Below are positions 6,389 to 13,164 of a DNA stretch of 19,213 bases, in pieces. Within the stretch, counting starts at the first letter, position 1; each line of letters starts with the position of its first letter. The DNA comes from Armatimonadota bacterium (GTDB lineage Bacteria > Armatimonadota > JAAZEB01). The notes under the pieces are model-generated. The model ran no database searches and had not been told where the DNA came from. It saw only the letters and a program-made list of their open reading frames with translations. The stretch is from NCBI GenBank assembly GCA_012841485.1, contig DUUU01000627.1, forward strand, positions 1 through 19,213, written 5' to 3'. The position numbers were made by a program, and so were the translations under genes.

Positions 6389-7168
6389 TCAGCCCCGAAT
6401 CTCGATAGGGGTGCCGATGGGCAAGATTGCCATCAGCTCTTCCATATCGCTGTTACGGAGCGCCACGCACCCCTCGGTCCAGTCGCGCACGCGCACGAAG
6501 CGCTTCCCCCCCTCACGGAGGATCTTGCCCATGCCGCCGCCATGGATGTAGATGTTGCCGCCGAGTCGGGTGTTCTGGGGGGGCGGCTTGCCGCGCTGGA
6601 GCGCCCGGCAGATCCGGGCGTGCGTTGTCTGATCGATAATCCCGAGGGCCAGGCCTCGGTCGGCATCCTTTCGGTTCGGGTAGGAGACGCCGAGCGAGAG
6701 GTAGAAGCGTGACTGCCGGTTCTTCCGCCACAGGTAGTAGTGACCCTCAGGCGTGCGCCCATCGCCACGCCGCTCCTTGGCCCCTTTGGGATTTCGACCC
6801 AGGCCGATGAAATAGCCTTTCACCGGGTCGCCATCGCAACAGATAACCATCCGGCGCTTGCTCTTTTCGATGACGATGGAGAGGGCGCCGTGACAGCGGC
6901 TGCCCGCGCGCGCTCGGTGCGCCGCCAGACAGTGCCGCAACGGACGGCCCCAGGAGGTCCAGAACCCGGAGACGGCCATGCCCGGTGGCGCGGGGGGCAC
7001 GGGCGCTGGCGGGGCCTTGACCTTCTTGGGCGCCGGCGGGGTCTTGATCCTCTTGGATGCTGGCGGGGTCTTGACCTTCTTGGGCGGCGTCTGTGGCCGG
7101 CACCCGGCGGCAACAACCACCAGCATTCCGGCGATGAGGGTGAATGCCAAACGACCTTTCGTGCGCAT
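6389..7168 (-). CDS. YkuD/YafK-like L,D-transpeptidase, predicted lipoprotein
   Basis: 259 residues from the ATG at 7166-7168. The frame stays open upstream through the tRNA-Arg gene, so longer starts are rejected. Family enzymes form 3-3 peptidoglycan cross-links or attach and trim envelope proteins, using a catalytic cysteine. The N-terminus is a lipoprotein signal: MRTKGR, a hydrophobic core, then the lipobox VAAGC with C23. Residues about 29-62 are a Lys/Pro repeat linker that could span the wall. The catalytic domain carries RTPEGHYYL, YIHGGGMG with H209, and DWTEGCVAL with nucleophile C234, the TEGC form seen in the YafK/ErfK branch. The ribosome-binding site is weak. The gene is 74 bp downstream of tRNA-Arg in the same direction, with no separate promoter seen. 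Confidence 0.88.
   Translation of the reverse strand: MRTKGRLAFTLIAGMLVVVAAGCRPQTPPKKVKTPPASKRIKTPPAPKKVKAPPAPVPPAPPGMAVSGFWTSWGRPLRHCLAAHRARAGSRCHGALSIVIEKSKRRMVICCDGDPVKGYFIGLGRNPKGAKERRGDGRTPEGHYYLWRKNRQSRFYLSLGVSYPNRKDADRGLALGIIDQTTHARICRALQRGKPPPQNTRLGGNIYIHGGGMGKILREGGKRFVRVRDWTEGCVALRNSDMEELMAILPIGTPIEIRG
7017..7086 (-). repeat. 27-bp tandem repeats encoding the Lys/Pro linker of the L,D-transpeptidase
   Basis: Near-identical 27-bp units (unit starts at 7017, 7044 and 7071 on the plus strand) encode nine-residue repeats: KKVKTPPAS, KRIKTPPAP, KKVKAPPAP. The outer units share TTGACCTTCTTGGGCG exactly, while the middle unit has diverged. They form a cationic, proline-rich stalk between the lipid anchor and the catalytic domain. 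Unit number may vary between strains. Confidence 0.8.
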
Positions 7169-7242
7169 ACGCTCTGAGGAGTGCGCGAGGAGCGGCGCTG
7201 GTTCCCTGTTGGGGGGCGAAGAAGCGAGCCCTGGAGGAAAGG

Positions 7243-7318
7243 TGGCGCCCCCGGCCCGACTCGAACGGGCGACCCACTGCTTAGAAGGCAGTTGCTCTGT
7301 CCACTGAGCTACGGGGGC
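7243..7318 (-). tRNA. tRNA-Arg, anticodon TCT
   Basis: 76 nt with encoded CCA (complement of 7243-7245). The acceptor stem is GCCCCCG/CGGGGGC with discriminator G, and the D-arm starts TAGCTCAGTGG. The anticodon stem ACTGC/GCAGT has loop CTTCTAA with anticodon TCT at 7283-7285, reading AGA/AGG. The T-arm GCCCG-TTCGAGT-CGGGC is regular. Confidence 0.97.
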
Positions 7319-7352
7319 GCATTCGCCGGCGAACACGGACGCCGACGTTCTC

Positions 7353-7381
7353 ATTATAGCAGAGGGAAGGCTTGCTGGCAA
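7353..7381 (-). promoter_or_regulatory. Sigma-70 promoter of tRNA-Arg
   Basis: On the minus strand: -35 TTGCCA (5 of 6; complement of 7376-7381), 17-bp spacer, perfect -10 TATAAT (complement of 7353-7358). The start would be near 7346, about 28 nt before the tRNA. The L,D-transpeptidase gene may be read from the same promoter. Confidence 0.8.
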
Positions 7382-7442
7382 GACACCGGGAGCGCCGAAT
7401 CCGCTCACGGATGCCCGCGGGGAGGGGGAGCACGAACCGATA

Positions 7443-7468
7443 GGGCGCGGGCCTGAAGACCCGCGCCC
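7443..7468 (-). terminator. Hairpin downstream of the Gfo/Idh/MocA gene
   Basis: Perfect 9-bp stem GGGCGCGGG/CCCGCGCCC with an 8-nt loop, about 30 bp after the stop codon of the minus-strand oxidoreductase. It is followed by TATCGGTTCG rather than a T-run, so it is a probable transcript-end structure, not a classic intrinsic terminator. Confidence 0.5.
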
Positions 7469-7498
7469 ACCCCTCAATCAGTGATGCGCAAGTTGCGA

Positions 7499-8488
7499 TC
7501 AGGACGACTGCAGCGGGAGCGAGACCGGCTGGCCGGTGGCGCCAGATCGGAGCGCCGCCTGTGCGATCTCGACGGCGCTGCGGCCATCAAGCGCCGTGAC
7601 CAACGGCTCCTTGCCGTGGAGGACCCACTCGACAAAGGAGTCGATCTCGCGCTGGACACCGGGGAGCATCGCCTTCAACTCCTCCTCCGGCACCGTCTGG
7701 GCTTCGCGGTCACGGAACTGGTAGCTGACGCTGCTCCAGTCACACCGTATGCTCCCCTTCTCAAGCGTGATGGCCACCTGGTACTGGCCCTGGGGAATGA
7801 GCGAGTTGGAGTTGAGCATGCCGATGCCGCCGTCCTTGAAGCGCACCAGCACGTAGTTGATCCCGGGAATATCCGAGTCGGGGCAAGTCTCCGTGGAGAT
7901 GCAGGCGTAGACGCTGGATGCGTCTCCCAGGATGGCGCGCATGTAGTCGATCTCGTGGGCGTTGATCTCAAAGAGGACGCCGCCCGTCGGCTGGTACTCA
8001 CGGCGCCATGCCCTCGGCCTCCAGAAGGACGAGCGCTCGATGGCGATGGCCAGCGGCTTGCCAAACTCTCCCGACTGGACCAGTTCTCGCGCCTTGGAAA
8101 AGCCGGGGATGAGGCGCAATACCTGTCCGACCATCAGCTTCACGCCCGCGTTCTGCGCGGCGGCGATCATCCGGTCGCAGTCGGCTACGCTCAGCGCCAT
8201 CGGCTTCTCGCAGAAGACGTGCTTCCCAGCCGCGGCGGCGGCAAGCACCACCTCGCAATGGGCGGCGTTCGGCGTCGCTGCCAGCACGGCATCGAGATCC
8301 TTGCGCGCGAGCAGATCGGCATAGGAGGAGTAGACCTCCCCGCCCAGCTCCGCGGCCGCCTTCGAGGCCTGCTCGGCTACGGGATCCGCGATGCCCACGA
8401 AGAGCACATCCTCGCGTGCCTTCGCCGCCCTTGCCAGCGACATGCCCATGCCGCCGGCCCCAATGAGACCCAGTTTCAGTACTGCCAT
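7499..8488 (-). CDS. Gfo/Idh/MocA family NAD(P)-dependent oxidoreductase
   Basis: 329 residues from the ATG at 8486-8488, with a GGAGGAG ribosome-binding site. Family members oxidise or reduce sugars, inositols or related polyols with NAD(P). The N-terminal Rossmann domain begins LGLIGAGGMG (6-15). The family's EKP motif is at 94-96 (FCEKPMAL). The C-terminal domain starts near residue 125 and holds GGVLFEINAHEIDYMRAILGD, with probable catalytic-site H178 and D181 in the HEID motif. The Asp of the common D-x-G-x-H version is replaced (EINAH). The substrate cannot be told from sequence. The gene is 133 bp downstream of murJ in the same direction; no functional link is evident. Confidence 0.9.
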   Translation of the reverse strand: MAVLKLGLIGAGGMGMSLARAAKAREDVLFVGIADPVAEQASKAAAELGGEVYSSYADLLARKDLDAVLAATPNAAHCEVVLAAAAAGKHVFCEKPMALSVADCDRMIAAAQNAGVKLMVGQVLRLIPGFSKARELVQSGEFGKPLAIAIERSSFWRPRAWRREYQPTGGVLFEINAHEIDYMRAILGDASSVYACISTETCPDSDIPGINYVLVRFKDGGIGMLNSNSLIPQGQYQVAITLEKGSIRCDWSSVSYQFRDREAQTVPEEELKAMLPGVQREIDSFVEWVLHGKEPLVTALDGRSAVEIAQAALRSGATGQPVSLPLQSS

Positions 8489-8621
8489 TTGATGCTCCTC
8501 CTGCCATGCGCTGCTTGGATCGAATGGGCACGCGAGTATGGGGCAGCGCCGGCCGCCGCTGTATGCCCGGATCCGGAGAGTCGCCGTCCCGCCCTTCTAT
8601 CATTCCGCGAGAGAACGGCCT

Positions 8622-10340
8622 TCACTGGCGGCTTGCCGGGTGCCTCGAAAAACCTGAACGCCTCAGGAGCCGCGTCGCCTTACTGAAGAACTTTCCCCAT
8701 AGGTAGGCGGCTTCCTCTTCGCCCAGCCTTACGGCGATCAACGCGAAGAGCGGTATTCCGATCCCCGCCACGATGCCGACCTCGATCAGGGCGCCCGCGA
8801 TGCTTCCGGATGCCGGGGCAAGCAAGGAGAGGCGGACCAGGGTGGCGTGCGCCGTTCCGCCAGTGGCCGGCACGGCTGGAATGGCGTGCAGCAGCTGCTG
8901 CGCGCCCCAGCATACCAGGGCGGTGAGCCCGGCCGATACCGTCAGGCGCTTCAGCGAGCGCAAAATCGCAGGCGCGTGCAGGCCCCGGAGCTTCTTGCGC
9001 AGGGCGAGAAAGATCGCCAGGCTCTGCAACGAAATCCCCAGGGTGGTTGCCAGCGCCAGCCCCTCCGCGCCCATCGGGCGCATCAGCAGGATGCTCAGCG
9101 GGATGATCAGCAGCGTCGTCAAGGTGCCCAGCACCGCCGGCGTGATCGTGTCCTGCAACGAGTACATCCCCCGGGCGAGAACATAGTTCACCGACCAGGC
9201 GTAGATGCCGAGAGCGTACCAGCGCAGCAGAGAGGCCACTCGCGCGGTGTCGTCCGCGTCGAACTGACCGTGCTGATAGAGGATGCGCACCAGTGCAGGC
9301 GCCAGGACGATCATGACGGCGATGATCGGGAAGACCATCACCCCGACGCGGCCCATCGCCTCGCGGATCTGCTGTCGGAAGCCACGCACATCATTCTCGG
9401 CCGCGAGCCCGGCCAGCGTGCCGACGGCCGCGGTGGCCGCGGCCATGCCGATGATGCCCACCGGCACGAGCATCAGCCGGTAGGCGTTGTTTAGCGCCGC
9501 GATCGATCCGTCCGGCAGGCGTGCCCCGAGGACGCTCGCGATGATCTGATCCACGAAGGAATAGGAGACGGCCACCATCAGCGGCAGCGTGAGGAAGAGG
9601 TAGCGCCGGATCCCAGGGTGGCGCAGGTCAAGGCTGAAGCGGAACTGCGCGCCCGCATGCCGGGCTGCCAGCGCCACCAGCAGGAAAGGCCCGACAAATG
9701 CGCCTACCAGGCCGCCCCAGGCGAAGCCGACGATCCCGTGCGAGTTCGCCAGCATCAGCCCGCCCCCGATGATGCCGACGTTATAGATCAGCGCCCCGAA
9801 CGTGGGCATCGCCACGTACCACTTATCATCGCCGCGGATGCTGAAGATCACGCCGTTGATCAGCCCGCCGATGACAAAGAAGATCTGCGCGGGCAGCGCG
9901 ATGCGGGTGATTCGCACTGCCAGTTCTAGCTGCGCCGGATCCAGACCCTTGATCCCCTTGTGCGGTCCGTACATGAAATGGACGAGCGGCTCCGCGAAGA
10001 TCTCGAAGAGGATCACCAGGGTGACGATGAGCACCAGGATCAGGCTGGCGACGACGGCGAAGAAGGCCCAGGCCGCCGACTGGCGCTGGCGCTGCCAGTA
10101 CTCCTTGAAGAGCGGGACGAAGGTGCTGCTGAGGGTGCCTCCGGCCACGAGGTAGTTGAGGATATCCGGCACGTGAATGGCGGCATAGTAGGCGCTAGGC
10201 TCGCCCTCCAGGCCGAACTTATAGGCGATGACCGCGTCACGCAGGTAGCCCAACACGCGGCTGATCAGGCCGACGAGGGTGATCAGCAGCGTCGCCTTGG
10301 TGAGGCGGTCACGAAGCGTCTCGCCCCTGGAATCACCCAT
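8622..10340 (-). CDS. murJ: Lipid II flippase MurJ (MviN family)
   Basis: 572 residues from the ATG at 10338-10340. Two other in-frame starts lie 6 and 12 bp upstream (ATG and GTG), but GGTGGG is best spaced for this ATG. MurJ flips undecaprenyl-linked lipid II across the inner membrane for peptidoglycan synthesis. The protein is strongly hydrophobic with many membrane helices, consistent with the 14-TM family. It starts with the diagnostic LLITLVGLISRVLGYLRDAV arrangement, and later segments such as VNYVLARGMYSLQDTITPA also match MurJ. The start overlaps the end of the upstream zinc-ribbon gene by 8 bp (ATGGGTGA), so the two are translationally coupled. With the L,D-transpeptidase nearby, this stretch has a cell-wall flavour. 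Confidence 0.95.
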   Translation of the reverse strand: MGDSRGETLRDRLTKATLLITLVGLISRVLGYLRDAVIAYKFGLEGEPSAYYAAIHVPDILNYLVAGGTLSSTFVPLFKEYWQRQRQSAAWAFFAVVASLILVLIVTLVILFEIFAEPLVHFMYGPHKGIKGLDPAQLELAVRITRIALPAQIFFVIGGLINGVIFSIRGDDKWYVAMPTFGALIYNVGIIGGGLMLANSHGIVGFAWGGLVGAFVGPFLLVALAARHAGAQFRFSLDLRHPGIRRYLFLTLPLMVAVSYSFVDQIIASVLGARLPDGSIAALNNAYRLMLVPVGIIGMAAATAAVGTLAGLAAENDVRGFRQQIREAMGRVGVMVFPIIAVMIVLAPALVRILYQHGQFDADDTARVASLLRWYALGIYAWSVNYVLARGMYSLQDTITPAVLGTLTTLLIIPLSILLMRPMGAEGLALATTLGISLQSLAIFLALRKKLRGLHAPAILRSLKRLTVSAGLTALVCWGAQQLLHAIPAVPATGGTAHATLVRLSLLAPASGSIAGALIEVGIVAGIGIPLFALIAVRLGEEEAAYLWGKFFSKATRLLRRSGFSRHPASRQ

Positions 10341-11295
10341 TGTCATGCCCACCAGTGCTCTGCTTTCTTGAAGAGGCGCGTTTCTCGCGGGGTTGCTTCA
10401 TCCCCAGCAGGCAGCGGGCGCGCAGGAAGGCGGTCCTTGGATCGTCTCCAATCAGCTTCTGCGCGCTCTGCGCATGCTCCCATGCCTGCGCGAACTTGCC
10501 CCGCGCGCAGAGGAGGTCGCCCAGACGCTGGTGCGCGCGGGCGCGCTGTTCCGGGGTTGAGGCCAGTTCCAGGGCACGCTGGTAGGCAAGATCCGCGCGC
10601 CGCAGGTGCTCCTGCGAGGCCGGGAAGCTGGCCGCGAAGCGGTCTTCGCGCAGCCGGCGAGCGGCGCGTTCTCCCCCGTGCGCGCGGGGCGCCAAAGGGG
10701 AGGAGAGAGCCAGTTCGCGAGCGTGAAGCCAGTAGTGATCCCCCGCGGCCAGATTCCACCGGTAGGTCTCGCGTTCCCGCGGCGGAGCGTTCTCCAGCTC
10801 GAGGAGCGAGAGTTGCAGCTCCGCCAGCACCGGGCCTTGGGATGCCGGCTGTTGCACGGGGAGCGGTGGCTCTCCCGGCGGCTGGGTTGGGAACGAGTGC
10901 GCGAGCGATGGATGCTCTCCGGCTGCCGGTGGGGCCTCGCCCGCGTCCAGCCGGGCCGGCGCGGCTGTTGGCATCGTGACGCCAGATGGGCCTTCGACAA
11001 GAGGCGTCTCTGCCGCGCCAAGGCGTTGTTCGGATGCGAGGGCATCGCTGGATCGCGCCTGCGGATCCGAGGTGGAGCGCGCGAGTAGCAGGCAGGCGGT
11101 GACGGCTGTTACCGCGAGGAGCGCGGTCGCGATCCGGCGAGAGCATCTCTGCCGCGCCTGCTGCACCTCGCGAGGCACCAGCGGCCAGCCGCAGCGCCCG
11201 CAGCCGAAGCGGCCTGTCTGTGGCAGAGAAAGATGCACCTGTCCGCAGCGTTCGCACCGCGGGCCTTCGGCCATGGCCGGCCAATCGGCATTCAT
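10333..11295 (-). CDS. Zinc-ribbon, single-TM protein with C-terminal TPR-like helices
   Basis: 320 residues from the ATG at 11293-11295, with GGGAAGG upstream. I do not recognise a named family. The order is: a zinc ribbon with C14-x2-C17 and C32-x2-C35; a basic stretch; a membrane segment at about 54-73 (IATALLAVTAVTACLLLA); and a Pro/Ala-rich region (about 75-150). Alpha-helical repeats then resemble TPRs, including ADLAYQRALELASTPEQRARAHQRLGDLL read in two parts and GKFAQAWEHAQSAQKLIGD. The topology suggests a cytoplasmic zinc ribbon and an extracytoplasmic helical domain, or the reverse. Its 8-bp overlap with murJ suggests a role linked to cell-envelope assembly, which is inference only. 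A second long frame on the same strand over this region is GC-driven shadow. Confidence 0.75.
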   Translation of the reverse strand: MNADWPAMAEGPRCERCGQVHLSLPQTGRFGCGRCGWPLVPREVQQARQRCSRRIATALLAVTAVTACLLLARSTSDPQARSSDALASEQRLGAAETPLVEGPSGVTMPTAAPARLDAGEAPPAAGEHPSLAHSFPTQPPGEPPLPVQQPASQGPVLAELQLSLLELENAPPRERETYRWNLAAGDHYWLHARELALSSPLAPRAHGGERAARRLREDRFAASFPASQEHLRRADLAYQRALELASTPEQRARAHQRLGDLLCARGKFAQAWEHAQSAQKLIGDDPRTAFLRARCLLGMKQPREKRASSRKQSTGGHDNG

Positions 11296-11426
11296 AGCGC
11301 GCCTTCCCAAGCAATCCCATCGCGGCGTGTCCGGGGGGAGGGCAGCAGCGACGATGGGGGACTGCGAGCCGGGTGACGGCGGTGTTTCAGGCGCGTTACC
11401 CGTCCCTGCACCCCTATCGGAGGAAA

Positions 11427-11524
11427 TGGCGAGGGCGTGTGAGAATCGAACTCACCCAGGACAGCTCTCGCTGCCCCGCGCAGGGTTTGAAGCCCAGGCC
11501 CTTCACCAGAAGAGACCCGCCCTC
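11427..11524 (-). tRNA. selC: Selenocysteine tRNA, anticodon TCA
   Basis: 98 nt with encoded CCA (complement of 11427-11429). It closely follows the E. coli selC layout. The acceptor stem is GAGGGCG/CGCCCTC (an eighth pair would be G-A). A 6-bp D-stem CTCTTC/GAAGGG encloses TGGT. Anticodon loop CTTCAAA carries UCA at 11488-11490. A long variable arm has GGGGCAGC-GAGA-GCTGTCCT, and the T-arm is GTGAG-TTCGATT-CTCAC. The very long D-stem, long variable arm and UCA anticodon separate it from tRNA-Ser and from suppressors. The anticodon stem CTGGG/CCCTG has one U-U mismatch. It means UGA is decoded as selenocysteine, so selA, selB and selD are expected elsewhere. Confidence 0.94.
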
Positions 11525-11579
11525 ATCCTGGGAGCTGCGCCGCGCGCCCAGCCGGACCCGTGCACGTATCCCCATGATC

Positions 11580-11608
11580 ATCCTACCACGAGACGTGGCA
11601 TGGGTCAA
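11580..11608 (-). promoter_or_regulatory. Candidate promoter of selC
   Basis: On the minus strand: -35 TTGACC (5 of 6; complement of 11603-11608), 17-bp spacer, -10 TAGGAT (4 of 6; complement of 11580-11585). The start would be near 11573, about 50 nt upstream of the mature tRNA. Confidence 0.55.
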
Positions 11609-11805
11609 GAGCCCTGGACGAGGGTCTGAGATTCCGAGACAGGGAATCCGAAGCCACGGAGGCAGCACGCAATCTGGCGCGCGGCGATCAATCACCGCGC
11701 TGCTTACGAGCGAAGTCCTGCCGGGCTGGATTGGGGATACATCCGAATGCATCAAAACGGCGGTGGCTGGGAGGGGACGCCCCGAAGGGGCTTTGCCGGG
11801 AAGCA

Positions 11806-11828
11806 GCGCGGAGCTTGAAGCTCCGCGC
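11806..11828. repeat. 23-bp near-perfect palindrome
   Basis: Arms GCGCGGAGCTT and AAGCTCCGCGC surround a single G. It can fold as a 9-bp stem with a 5-nt TTGAA loop on the plus strand. It lies about 130 bp downstream of the sigma-factor stop. It could be a terminator hairpin, though no T-run follows on either side, or a protein-binding site. Confidence 0.5.
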
Positions 11829-11956
11829 GTGCGGGTGGCCCTCTCCTGATGGCGGCTTCCCAGGAGAAATCCGGGCATTGGAGCCGAAAGCCTCCGTGTC
11901 CAATGCCGATGCCTTATGTCGGAATCCCAGGGCGAGGGTGCTTGCCTGATGAAGGA

Positions 11957-12583
11957 TCAGTCGTCCAGGACGCCATGAAGCGCGCGGCGAAGGCTGTCGC
12001 GCCCCCGGGAGAGGCGTGACTTCACCGTGCCCACCGGCACGCCTACCACCTGCGCGATGTGATCCACGGGTAGGCCCTGGAGGTGATGCATCACGACCAC
12101 TTCCCGATGGTCGGGCGAGAGCGTGTCAATCGCCTTGCGGACCACCTCGGCGGTCGCCTGGATCTCGACGAGGCGGGCTGGCTCATAGGAACTGTCGGCG
12201 ACATCCAGGGGGGTAGATTCGCCATCGCGGTAGTAGCCATCCTCCAGGGAGAGGTGCGGCGTGCTCGGGCGGCCACGCCGGAAGTTGCGGCACAGGTTGA
12301 CTGCAATCCGGCAGATCCAGGCGAAGAACGCCTGGCCATCACGAAGGCCACCGAGCGCCCGGTAGGCCTTGACGAAGGCATCCTGCGCCAGGTCGGCGGC
12401 GTCCTCGGGATTGGAGACCATTCCGTAGACGATGTTGTAGATTCGCCCATGGTAGCGGTCGAAAAGCGCCTCGAACGCCTCCAAATCCCCTGCTTGTGCG
12501 CGCTGCACCAACGCAACGTCTCCCGCGTACTGGGATCGCTCGTCTGCTGCCGGCAATGCCTCGATCGTCGAAACCCCTGTCAT
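11957..12583 (-). CDS. ECF-type RNA polymerase sigma-70 factor
   Basis: 208 residues from the ATG at 12581-12583, behind AAGGAGG. ECF sigma factors redirect RNA polymerase in response to envelope or other signals. Region 2 is visible at about 35-80 (FEALFDRYHGRIYNIVYGMV, then DAADLAQDAFVKAYRAL). Region 4 is at about 150-205 (IDTLSPDHREVVVMHHLQGL, IAQVVGVPVGTVKSRLSRGR), with the helix-turn-helix for -35 recognition. An acidic linker lies between the two regions. Unlike many ECF genes, no anti-sigma gene follows in the same direction; the next 430 bp are non-coding and then selC. Regulation may be by a distant partner or by transcription. Confidence 0.93.
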   Translation of the reverse strand: MTGVSTIEALPAADERSQYAGDVALVQRAQAGDLEAFEALFDRYHGRIYNIVYGMVSNPEDAADLAQDAFVKAYRALGGLRDGQAFFAWICRIAVNLCRNFRRGRPSTPHLSLEDGYYRDGESTPLDVADSSYEPARLVEIQATAEVVRKAIDTLSPDHREVVVMHHLQGLPVDHIAQVVGVPVGTVKSRLSRGRDSLRRALHGVLDD

Positions 12584-12829
12584 GCCCCCTCCTTCTCAGA
12601 TCTGGCTGCCCGCGGTGCGCACGGAACGCAATGCCGAACACCGGGGGTCCTGATTCCCGTCACCTGCGCCTCGTCAGATGCGGAGGCCTGCCGCTCCCTG
12701 GAGCACGTCCCGGCCTCATCACCTCAGGAACCATCTGCCACGTCGGCTCCGGCGACACTCCGAACTCCTGTCAGGTTCCGCCAAGCCTGCATGCCATCGC
12801 CATTCTATCATGCCCGGCCGCAGATCGCT

Positions 12830-12869
12830 ATACATGAAATCCCCTATACCTCTCAGGGAATCTATGTAT
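12830..12869. promoter_or_regulatory. Imperfect inverted repeat, possible operator
   Basis: Arms starting ATACAT (12830-12835) and ending ATGTAT (12864-12869) continue inward as AATCCCC against AGGGAAT-like bases around an ATACCTCT centre. It is AT-richer than its surroundings. It lies between two divergently transcribed regulators, so it could be an operator or an RNA hairpin. It does not match classical DtxR or MntR boxes. Confidence 0.3.
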
Positions 12870-13063
12870 CGCGCCCTCGGGGGAGGGAGCGGGCACTGTT
12901 TGCTGCCGCCACGCTTCAGGCATCACGAAAGAAGGGCGAGATCCCCGTCTCGCGCCGGTCCCAGGGAAGGGGAGCCACCGTGTGGGGCTCGCTCGGAGGA
13001 CGTCCGAAGGGATCTGAGAACGCGCGATGGGTGTTGTGCGCCCGTGTCATCTCGACCAGATTC

Positions 13064-13093
13064 TTGACAGGATCCCGGCTTCGGTCGTATGAT
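13064..13093 (+). promoter_or_regulatory. Sigma-70 promoter of the DtxR-family regulator
   Basis: Perfect -35 TTGACA (13064-13069), 18-bp spacer, -10 TATGAT (13088-13093, 5 of 6). Transcription would start near 13100, giving a leader of about 65 nt before the ATG at 13165. No dyad overlapping the promoter is obvious. Confidence 0.8.
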
Positions 13094-13164
13094 GGGAGCA
13101 CTGAGAGGAGCCCCGCGCCTGCTCGCGCGGTCGGCCCGGAGATCGGAGAGCCCGCGAGAGCACC

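Larger units (their letters stand above)
11525..11956. other. 432-bp non-coding stretch between selC and the sigma factor, rich in hairpins
   Basis: No convincing gene; the short frames here are proline/arginine-rich and lack ribosome-binding sites. It holds the candidate selC promoter (11580-11608) and three stem-loops. These are GCCCC-GAA-GGGGC followed by TTT (11779-11791), a nearly perfect palindrome of 11-bp arms around one base (11806-11828), and 8-bp arms GCATTGGA/TCCAATGC around a foldable 16-nt loop (11875-11906). On the minus strand these lie downstream of the sigma factor, so at least one may end its transcript. Confidence 0.5.
12584..13164. other. 581-bp divergent intergenic region between the sigma factor and the DtxR-family regulator
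   Basis: No plausible gene in either direction. It contains the promoter of the metalloregulator (13064-13093) and an imperfect inverted repeat (12830-12869). No convincing promoter for the sigma factor was found by eye; a TAGAAT-like -10 on the minus strand near 12803 lacks a matching -35. The rest is unremarkable GC-rich sequence. Confidence 0.5.

Noticed and set aside
7169..7477. Upstream extension of the L,D-transpeptidase to 7477
   Set aside because: It would be translated through the whole tRNA-Arg gene and its promoter, and would bury the clear lipoprotein signal peptide.
7481..8686. 401-codon plus-strand frame opposite the Gfo/Idh/MocA gene
   Set aside because: The minus strand encodes an intact oxidoreductase with Rossmann and EKP motifs; the opposite frame is shadow.
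10343..11320. Second 325-codon minus-strand frame over the zinc-ribbon gene
   Set aside because: It is Arg/Ala/Gly-rich with no domain features. The other frame has paired CxxC motifs, a membrane helix, helical repeats, an ATG with Shine-Dalgarno and coupling to murJ.
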